From Pedobacter arcticus A12 (GTDB lineage: Bacteria > Bacteroidota > Bacteroidia > Sphingobacteriales > Sphingobacteriaceae): a stretch of 64,000 nt of DNA. The notes under the pieces were generated by a model. That model was not told the DNA's origin and searched no databases. It worked only from the letters and a program-made list of their open reading frames with translations. The DNA is taken from the NCBI RefSeq assembly GCF_000302595.1, contig NZ_JH947126.1:835223-899222 (forward strand), given 5' to 3'. The translations under genes and the position numbers were made by a program. This document shows, in pieces, positions 57,595-64,000 of this stretch; position 1 is the stretch's first letter, and each line of letters starts with the position of its first letter.

Positions 57595-57849
57595 ATTATA
57601 TTCGTTTAATTATTAAGCATGAGACATATAAGCATCGCTTAGTAATCGCATATGATTTATATTTATATATACACCTTAACAAGCTCAACGGGTGAACTGC
57701 CATGCTTATTTCTAATTTAAAAATTGAAAGAGATACGATGTGATATGAATCAGAAGTCCTAAATAGCCAGCACACAACTGGATTTAAAAAAATTTAGAAA
57801 AGAGGATATTCCTAATAATAGTTTTTTGCTTTTATAGCGTAGGTCTTCC

Positions 57850-58884
57850 TTACCTATTTCTGTTACTAAATCCGTCATCTATTACTTTAATAGCAACAGA
57901 TATTCCGGAAGATACATCTGGTTTATCCTGTAAGGAAGGATTTGTTCATTATCCCACTTGTTCTGGTCAATCATAGGCTCATTAAAATATTCATCATCAA
58001 AAATATAAACCTCTTTCCAGTCTGTCCACTGCTTTTCTTTAGTGACTTGCAGAATTTTCAATTTCCCCCGAATATTTCACAATTCTATCAAATGGATCTT
58101 TTTCTATAAAAATCAGATATAGATTACTGTTTCTATCTGCAAGCAACTTAGGACGATTACCAATGGCCGGAATTTGAAATTCTTTCAACTTGCCTTTTTT
58201 ATCCTGATAGTAGTGAAAATAAGCTGAATTTTTTAATCTCGCCCAAGACGGTTCTGCTCCCTCTTTCTTTTAAATGATACATTACAACATGGAATATACC
58301 GTCACGGTTAGAAACCTGAGCCTGACTGTTCATCAGTCCCCATGTCCTGTCAGGAATTTTAAGTTGAATACCGGGAGTAAATGTGTCAACAATTTTATTA
58401 GTACTTGCGCTGGCGACCTTCTCATTTTTATAATTATACCAGTTATTACCCTGATCGGGACTGTAAATATGGCATATATCCCTACTTCCGAGACCATTCC
58501 CCCCCTTCCCGCCAACACCATGAAATATGTAAATTACCCCTATTATCGTAAGAAAGACTATTTTCATAAGGACTACGACCACTGCTACCATGAACGTATA
58601 GCCCCAACTTTTGGATCGAAACGAGAGCTTAACGATTTTGCACTATTAATTAATACCTGTTTATAACATCTGATTGCGTTACCGAAACTGCAATACATCA
58701 TAAATCCCAAATCTTGGGTACCTGTGTTGTATTGTTCTTTTTCTAGCAACGCGAGCTTGTTTAGAGCTTCATTGTGCAATATCGTATCGCCACTGTTTTC
58801 GTGTAAATAAAACAAAGTAACGGTATAGAAACTACTGCTCTTTTTTTGATTGCAACCTGTGATAAAGCTTACAATCAACAACAT
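57850..58884 (-). pseudogene. GH88 / BNR_4 chimeric pseudogene
   Basis: Two broken genes are fused. The 5' part (58884-58585) encodes a lipoprotein start and the GH88 unsaturated-glucuronyl-hydrolase segment EKEQYNTGTQDLGFMMYCSF..RFDPKVGAIRSW, then a stop. The 3' part is a BNR_4 beta-propeller protein whose pieces appear in shifting frames: SPYENSLSYDNRGNLHISWC, then GNGLGSRDICHIYSPDQG, IPDRTWGLMNSQAQV and VVMYHLKER, then GAEPSWARLKNSAYFHYYQD, then TKEKQWTDWKEVYIFDDEY, then LQDKPDVSSGISVAIKVI. At least four frame changes are needed and the middle of GH88 is missing. A few indels could be assembly errors in homopolymers, but the deletion is not explained that way. Confidence 0.88.
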
Positions 58885-58971
58885 AAAACAAATGGTCGGA
58901 TCATTTTTATGATTTTACTATCAATAATAACATGGTCGATTATCTCGCATACTTTTATTAAATCTTTAATT

Positions 58972-60243
58972 TCATAAAAGCTTTTTGATTTCTCTCATTT
59001 GTTCTTTTTGAAGCTTTCTAACATAATCTCTCGATTTTTCTACTTTCTTTATGGCTTCGGGATAATCATTATGAATATTTAATACGACAGCTGTTATTTG
59101 GGATGCAGGCGTTTCATCCATTAAAAAATACCATTCGCCTAAACCTATATCTCTCCACATCTGTCCTTTCCTTGTATCTGAAGGCTGTTTGATATGAATT
59201 GCTGGTACACCATTAGCAATGGACATTATAAGGGAATGAGGTTCTACACCAATAACGATTCTTGATTGGGCATATACTGAAGACGCTTCGTCAGGAAGCC
59301 AGAAACTATCTCTCCAAACAACGTTCTTTTTAATATCTTCCGGTAAAGGGTCGACTAAAGTTTCTTTAGAAAATTCTACCTGGTAAATTACTTCGGGACA
59401 AACAAGAACTTTTAATCCTGTTTTCTCTACCCATTTAATGATTACTTCCCTAAGCTTTTCGGCATCCTCTTTTCGGTATAATTCGGAAACTTTATCTTTC
59501 CAAATATCAAGTTCGGTGGGGATATTTCCTTTAATTTTCCAGTTTGGTGTATATCTAAGACGTGGAATCACACAGATAAATTCCTTTTCTTTCAAACCAA
59601 CAGATTTGAGATATGCTCCCGCTTTATCTGCATTATGGATACTTATTGCAAATGTAGAGTCTGGACCAAACTTCTGTACTGGGCATCTTAATTTCAGGTT
59701 TTTTAGATACTTTAAGGATTCTGTATCTCTGCAGTAAAAGAATGATGCATGATTGATGAGTTCCTGTAATTCTCCATCTACTTCATTTAACGATACGCCA
59801 TATATACCAAATGGCTTTTTTGTTTCGTCCCACCATTCCTGCAAATTTTTTTTGGCGGTTACATAAGGGCCGGAACTATGAAGTATGAAGTTACATTCAT
59901 CAAAAGCTTTTTGTAATTCCAAAGAGCGCTTTCCATCAATAGAAGTTTTACTACTCAGAACAGTCACTTTGGGAAAATATTTTTTTATTAAGGCATCAAC
60001 ACCCCTATCCAACAAATTTGGCCATAACACTATTTCGACCTCCGGGATATACTTTTCTATCAAAGCAATAATACCAAAAGAATGTGCAATGTCTCCGATG
60101 TTAATGGTTTGCCATCCCGAACGAAGCAATATCTTTTGCTTTTTACCTCCATTTATTGTAGCGATTGCCTGAAAAACAGGAGCCAATATTCCCAAGACTG
60201 TCATATACGATGCCTGTTTTAAAAATAATCTTCTATTTTTCAT
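58972..60243 (-). CDS. Tat-exported polysaccharide pyruvyl-transferase-fold protein
   Basis: A 423-residue protein. The N-terminus MKNRRLFLKQASYMTVLGIL has a twin-arginine motif (R4-R5-x-F-L-K) and a hydrophobic stretch, so export by Tat in folded form is predicted. The body matches the polysaccharide pyruvyl-transferase family: INIGDIAHSFGIIALIEKYI, FILHSSGPYV, FFYCRDTESLKYLK, FGPDSTFAI and a C-terminal VIGVEPHSLIMSIANGVPAI. Ordinary members are cytoplasmic and use phosphoenolpyruvate. An exported one in a degradation locus is unexpected; the activity is unknown. Confidence 0.82.
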   Translation of the reverse strand: MKNRRLFLKQASYMTVLGILAPVFQAIATINGGKKQKILLRSGWQTINIGDIAHSFGIIALIEKYIPEVEIVLWPNLLDRGVDALIKKYFPKVTVLSSKTSIDGKRSLELQKAFDECNFILHSSGPYVTAKKNLQEWWDETKKPFGIYGVSLNEVDGELQELINHASFFYCRDTESLKYLKNLKLRCPVQKFGPDSTFAISIHNADKAGAYLKSVGLKEKEFICVIPRLRYTPNWKIKGNIPTELDIWKDKVSELYRKEDAEKLREVIIKWVEKTGLKVLVCPEVIYQVEFSKETLVDPLPEDIKKNVVWRDSFWLPDEASSVYAQSRIVIGVEPHSLIMSIANGVPAIHIKQPSDTRKGQMWRDIGLGEWYFLMDETPASQITAVVLNIHNDYPEAIKKVEKSRDYVRKLQKEQMREIKKLL

Positions 60244-60273
60244 AATAAATTTAACACCTATTTCAAAAAAAAG

Positions 60274-62217
60274 TTAATTAACCCTTTTGTAAGTCACTGA
60301 TATTTTTGCATACTTTACTGGCTCGTTTAATCTTATGGCAAGTCTTGTATAGGGTTTTGGTGCCTCAGTAATTGTTTCGGACACTATTGTATAAGCTGAA
60401 GATGATTGAATAGAAACTATCAATTTTTCCTTTATCCCCTGAAGTTCTATTTGGTTTTTTCCTATTTGCTTCCATTTAGCTCTTGTTATGATTACAGTTT
60501 CATAATCTTTAGACTCAGTAAACTCAACTTCGTCTCCTACTGTGAGGTATCCATCATTTTCCCGGTTATAGGTAAAGCTTCTACATAATTTTTTAAGCTC
60601 TGGAACAGCATACGCAGACGCAATATCCATTACAACCTGGTCTTCTTTATCAGTAAAATCATTTTTCAAAATAATGGCTTTTGACTGAGCTCCTGTAGAC
60701 TGCTCTTTTCCTGCAACTAGCGGAACTGGATGCCCGTAAGAAGCAATGGTTTTAATAGTATAACGTTTTGCTGTAAAAGTTTTAGAGGTATAGGTAGCAA
60801 GTCCAGGATCACCGCTTAGCAATTCTTTATCTGCAACTAAAGTATACGAACCCAAATCGTTATGATTATGCAATTCCTGATTATGACCACCTTTAAAAGT
60901 AACGCCTAATTTACAAGAAGAACCTTCTTCTGGGCGTACAGTAATTACACCTGCTTTATCAAAATAAGACCTGATTCCTGTTTTATGACTTTTATCTCCT
61001 GATGGGTTGGAATAAGTAGCCGCAGTAGGAAAAGCCATATAAATGTTTTGCAATGGTGGATTAAAATTATCATCAAAAGTATAGGCACCATAATTTTTTA
61101 ACCCAAGATTAAGTGTACGGTTCAAATAATACATCATAAATTTGATAGGTTTTTCATTCATTTTGCAATCTCCAATGGTTGGAAATACATTATTCATGAT
61201 CTCAATATTTGGGACATAATGTGCGATCTTGTCTATTTTTGGATCATTAAAAAGATCTATTTTATTATTGGTAGCTTGTAAAAGGGTTTCGCGAAGCAAA
61301 ATATAATGCTTAAAACCATAGTTGTAATAACCTAAACCCTCGGTACAGTATCCATCATCCAGAAATCCTGCAAGCGTGTTTTTTATATATCTTTCTGCAA
61401 TAGCAACATACTTAGCTCGCTCATTTTTATCAGGAATAACGGCTAGCGCAGCACCTGTTACTCCCGCGATTGTAACGGTATTATGATTACCATCTGTATT
61501 AGTTAAAGAAACAAACTGTTCGTTGCCTGTATCATGACCTGTAATTGCTGGTGTAAGTACTTTTGTATAAAGTGCTTCCATCGCTTTTTTCCTTAATTCT
61601 GGTTTGATTTTATCTCCCAATAGATACAACGCCTCCGCAATATCATGCGCATAGCATGACGCACTAAGATGTATCGTATATAATGTTCCGTTGTAATTCG
61701 TCAGCTTGCGATCTTCTGCCGGGAAATTCCACGATTTCTGATTAATAAGATCTACCAGAGCCGCCTCAATTCCGGGCATATACTTACCATCATTTTTCAG
61801 GCACTCTGCCCAAACCATGGCACCAAAAACCACTATTCTTTTTCTGACCAGCATTTTAGAAGTTTCCGAATCGTTTGAATTAAAGAAAGACATGTAAATT
61901 TCATGCGTCAATTCTGGCAACGGACTTAAAATCGCAGCATCAGCATCTGCAATTAACCTGTCGAATTTACCGGAATTTAATAATTTATCCCATGCAGAGC
62001 GATTGGATGCAGGTTCGCCCATTCCTTTGGGTTGTTCAGGCAACATGGCGGATATTTCTTTCAGCCTTGCTGGATCCAATGAATATGTTGACTTTATTCT
62101 ATATTTATTAATCGGCGCTTTATTTGTCTCTTGTGCAGAAACATTACAAACAGAAAAATAAGCAATGGTTGCTACTCCAATTAATTTAGTTACCACGCGG
62201 GTAGTTAATTGCCTCAT
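60274..62217 (-). CDS. Heparinase II/III-family polysaccharide lyase
   Basis: A 647-residue secreted lyase with a signal peptide (about 1-29, NVSAQ). The N-terminal alpha-barrel (about 50-400) has NTDGNHNTVTIAG and GLGYYNYGFKHY, the sites of catalytic Asn/His and Tyr. The C-terminal beta-sandwich (about 420-647) has ELHNHNDLGSYTLVADKELL and GDPGLATY. It would cleave uronate-containing chains by beta-elimination. There is no T9SS domain, so it is probably periplasmic. The sequence end resembles the start of the right-edge gene, suggesting paralogues. Confidence 0.9.
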   Translation of the reverse strand: MRQLTTRVVTKLIGVATIAYFSVCNVSAQETNKAPINKYRIKSTYSLDPARLKEISAMLPEQPKGMGEPASNRSAWDKLLNSGKFDRLIADADAAILSPLPELTHEIYMSFFNSNDSETSKMLVRKRIVVFGAMVWAECLKNDGKYMPGIEAALVDLINQKSWNFPAEDRKLTNYNGTLYTIHLSASCYAHDIAEALYLLGDKIKPELRKKAMEALYTKVLTPAITGHDTGNEQFVSLTNTDGNHNTVTIAGVTGAALAVIPDKNERAKYVAIAERYIKNTLAGFLDDGYCTEGLGYYNYGFKHYILLRETLLQATNNKIDLFNDPKIDKIAHYVPNIEIMNNVFPTIGDCKMNEKPIKFMMYYLNRTLNLGLKNYGAYTFDDNFNPPLQNIYMAFPTAATYSNPSGDKSHKTGIRSYFDKAGVITVRPEEGSSCKLGVTFKGGHNQELHNHNDLGSYTLVADKELLSGDPGLATYTSKTFTAKRYTIKTIASYGHPVPLVAGKEQSTGAQSKAIILKNDFTDKEDQVVMDIASAYAVPELKKLCRSFTYNRENDGYLTVGDEVEFTESKDYETVIITRAKWKQIGKNQIELQGIKEKLIVSIQSSSAYTIVSETITEAPKPYTRLAIRLNEPVKYAKISVTYKRVN

Positions 62218-62237
62218 AAATGGTTTTATTGGTTATT

Positions 62238-62291
62238 ATTATTCTGAATACACCGGAACTCCTATAATGGGTGAATGCTATTCAGAATAAT
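62238..62291. promoter_or_regulatory. Inverted repeat in the leader of the heparinase-like lyase
   Basis: ATTATTCTGAATA (62238-62250) and TATTCAGAATAAT (62279-62291) form perfect 13-base arms with a 28-base loop, starting 21 bases upstream of the ATG. It could be an operator or a leader hairpin; there is no T-run for a terminator. Confidence 0.55.
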
Positions 62292-62354
62292 TTAAACGCA
62301 GCTCGGGTCATAAATATCAACTTCTTTATATTTTAAAATATTTATAAGTATGTT

Positions 62355-62402
62355 TCCATGTAGAGTCCACGTTTAAATATAAAAATGTGGACTCTACATG
62401 GA
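62355..62402 (-). terminator. Terminator downstream of the right-edge lyase/module gene
   Basis: A 16-base perfect stem (TCCATGTAGAGTCCAC at 62355-62370 with its complement at 62387-62402) and a 16-base AT loop, 44 bases past the stop. It separates this gene from the heparinase transcript. Confidence 0.78.
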
Positions 62403-62445
62403 TAAAAAGCAGACTTTCTATTGCTTCATATGGAAATTGGTACGA

Positions 62446-64000
62446 TTACTTTATAAATTTAATACTTGTCTGTTTGTTATCTTTTAACAGAGTTGCCACA
62501 TACACACCTTTCGGAATAGAGGACGAATCAACATTAAACTGATTATAACCTGTTATTAACGTATAATTCCTATCTAATAAAATTTTACCAGAAACATCTG
62601 TTATCCTCAAAGTAGCTGTCCCTTCCGATTGAGAGAATACCATAGCGTTTAAAAGTTCGGTAGCATCCATAAAGACAAAAAAGTCTTTATAATCACTCAT
62701 TTTTATAGATAGCACCTCTGATTCTGTATAAATTCCGTCCGCGTCTTTCTGTCTTACCTTATAATAATTGGCCCCATTAAATGGATATTTATCTGTAAAA
62801 ATATACTGAGAACTTTCAGAAGTGCCAGCTACCGCATCTATTTCACCAATGGGATGAAAGCCAGCAGAAGCATTCTCTGCTCTTAATATTTCATAAGCAT
62901 CATCATGCTTTCCAGAGGTTGCTTCCCATTTTAAACTTACTTTCTCGTCTTCTCTTATGATAGAAAAGTTTTTAAAGAGGAATACCGGTGTATCTTGAGC
63001 AGCATCAAATTGTAAATTACTTAATCTCATTTCAGCAGAAATATTATTACTATTTCCTGTTTTACTGGTTTGACTGGTAAATACAAAACCATCAATTACT
63101 TCATCTGCGGGTAACTCATTGGCCAGAAAATTTGTAGAACCGATGTAGGTCAGCTGTTCATCATTTACCCAAATATGATAACTTCTTGCAGGAACAGCGT
63201 ATTCTGTTGCTCCTTTTATATATTTTTCGGATGCAGAAGAGTTGTTGCAATAAAATTCCATGTTATAGGTACCGCCTTTCTTAAAAAAACCAGAGTTAAT
63301 ATCAATAAAAGTGGTGGTTGCGGAAGCGTTGGCTTTATCTCTGAAAGAAAAAGTATATACTGCGGAGGCCATCAACCACCTAAAAGCAGCAAATATCTCT
63401 GGACGGCTGGCGGTTCCAGAACCAGTAATACCACTTGTACCGTTGATCTGGTTCGCAGCAAGCGTTGTACCTGCTGTTTTGCCGATTGCGAATTGCCAGT
63501 TTGCATCTGTAGTAGTACTATCATTAAATGTGAGTTTATAGCTTATTTTTGCTATCGCCGTAGCTACATCAATATCATACATCGCTAACTTGGCAACTTT
63601 CCCGCTATTAGAAGAAGCAAAACGTATTGCCGACCATTCGTTTGTTCCGGTAAGCCACCATTTACCCTTTCCTGCACCATCGGTGATTCCACCTAATCTC
63701 ACACTTCCAGATTCCGGATAAGGCATAAAACCCTTTACACCACCAAAAGTTGTTGTATTTACTATAGTTCCCTGTGTAAATGGTGCACCGCCTAATATCC
63801 CATCACCTGAATTTGTTCCCGAGTTATAATTCCATTGTGTAGTTGGCCGTAACCAATTTCCAGGGATGCCAGCAATGAAACCTGGCTTGCGAAATGTTAG
63901 TGTAATTTCCCCTGCAAGAATTGGTATGTTTAAAGCAATACCTAAACGTGTATATGGCAATCCTCCTTCTTCAGAGATTACTTCCGGAGTAATGGTAAAA
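62446..64000 (-). CDS. Lyase C-terminal end fused to the ~300-residue module and T9SS domain (5' end outside window)
   Basis: The frame stays open to base 64000, so the gene begins to the right of the window. The first visible residues (TITPEVISEEGGLPYTRLGI and FRKPGF) match the end of the heparinase II/III protein encoded at 60274, which ends PKPYTRLAIRL..SVTYKRVN, so the missing part is probably a paralogous lyase. The module follows: WNYNSGTNSGDG, GFMPYPESG, NWQFAIGKTAG, NMEFYCNNSS and YHIWVN. A T9SS sorting domain ends the protein at SIKFIK. This copy is the most divergent of the four. Confidence 0.88.
   Translation of the reverse strand, partial: FTITPEVISEEGGLPYTRLGIALNIPILAGEITLTFRKPGFIAGIPGNWLRPTTQWNYNSGTNSGDGILGGAPFTQGTIVNTTTFGGVKGFMPYPESGSVRLGGITDGAGKGKWWLTGTNEWSAIRFASSNSGKVAKLAMYDIDVATAIAKISYKLTFNDSTTTDANWQFAIGKTAGTTLAANQINGTSGITGSGTASRPEIFAAFRWLMASAVYTFSFRDKANASATTTFIDINSGFFKKGGTYNMEFYCNNSSASEKYIKGATEYAVPARSYHIWVNDEQLTYIGSTNFLANELPADEVIDGFVFTSQTSKTGNSNNISAEMRLSNLQFDAAQDTPVFLFKNFSIIREDEKVSLKWEATSGKHDDAYEILRAENASAGFHPIGEIDAVAGTSESSQYIFTDKYPFNGANYYKVRQKDADGIYTESEVLSIKMSDYKDFFVFMDATELLNAMVFSQSEGTATLRITDVSGKILLDRNYTLITGYNQFNVDSSSIPKGVYVATLLKDNKQTSIKFIK

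Noticed and set aside
58199-58591. A 130-codon minus-strand frame as an intact small secreted protein
   Set aside because: Its apparent hydrophobic N-terminus is an out-of-frame reading of a BNR_4 segment; the true motif continues in other frames.
58274-58666. 130-codon plus-strand frame
   Set aside because: It is antisense to the GH88/BNR_4 pseudogene, whose minus-strand pieces have clear family motifs.
63175-63588. 137-codon plus-strand frame
   Set aside because: It is antisense to the module domain of the right-edge lyase and has no recognisable features.

Overview
The window looks like a chromosome segment of a Bacteroidota bacterium, most likely Sphingobacteriaceae (Pedobacter-like). 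Supporting signs are low GC, type IX secretion (T9SS) sorting domains, promoters of the TTTG-N19/20-TAnnTTTG type, MacB/DevC-type permeases, CheB/CheR-PAS-histidine kinase hybrids, and a sialate O-acetylesterase/GH3/PL8 degradation locus. The genus is inference; no rRNA, tRNA or CRISPR array was seen.

Bases 1-38,000 read as a stress, ion-homeostasis and envelope block. They hold a universal stress protein (cut by the left edge), a P2-type cation ATPase, MgtC, a DevBCA/MacAB-like ABC exporter, a SOUL protein, and a DASS anion symporter next to two CYTH-type or CYTH-like proteins, a lamin-tail lipoprotein and a phosphate-porin homologue. An Mla-type lipid ABC system follows, with an IS200/IS605 element inserted between mlaF and mlaD. 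Next comes a complete nine-gene N-type ATPase operon (atpDCQRBEFAG), preceded by a SHOCT protein and a divergent AraC regulator. The block continues with an MtfA-like peptidase, three related PAS kinases (one fused to CheB and CheR), a GH130 mannoside phosphorylase-like gene overlapping a phosphomannomutase-like HAD gene, a decayed second P-type ATPase, and an L,D-transpeptidase.

Bases 38,000-41,100 hold a HipBA toxin-antitoxin pair with a well-formed promoter, an excisionase-like HTH gene and a palindrome-rich stretch that may be the relic of an integrated element.

Bases 41,100-64,000 are a polysaccharide-degradation locus, almost entirely on the minus strand. From right to left it holds a right-edge-truncated lyase with a new C-terminal module, a heparinase II/III-type lyase, a Tat-exported polysaccharide pyruvyl-transferase-like protein, and a GH88/BNR_4 chimeric pseudogene. 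Two secreted stand-alone copies of the new module follow, then a PL8 lyase carrying the same module, an acetylesterase, a GH3 beta-glucosidase and a deacetylase-like protein. The locus ends with an IclR regulator and a cytoplasmic uronate branch (SDR, mannonate dehydratase, MFS transporter, RraA-like protein) plus an ECF sigma factor. The substrate is probably an acetylated, glucuronate-containing and perhaps pyruvylated polysaccharide. No SusC/SusD pair or sulfatase lies in the window.

The most novel item is a roughly 300-residue module found four times between 51.3 and 64 kb: twice fused to lyases and twice as separate secreted proteins. It is a candidate new carbohydrate-binding family.
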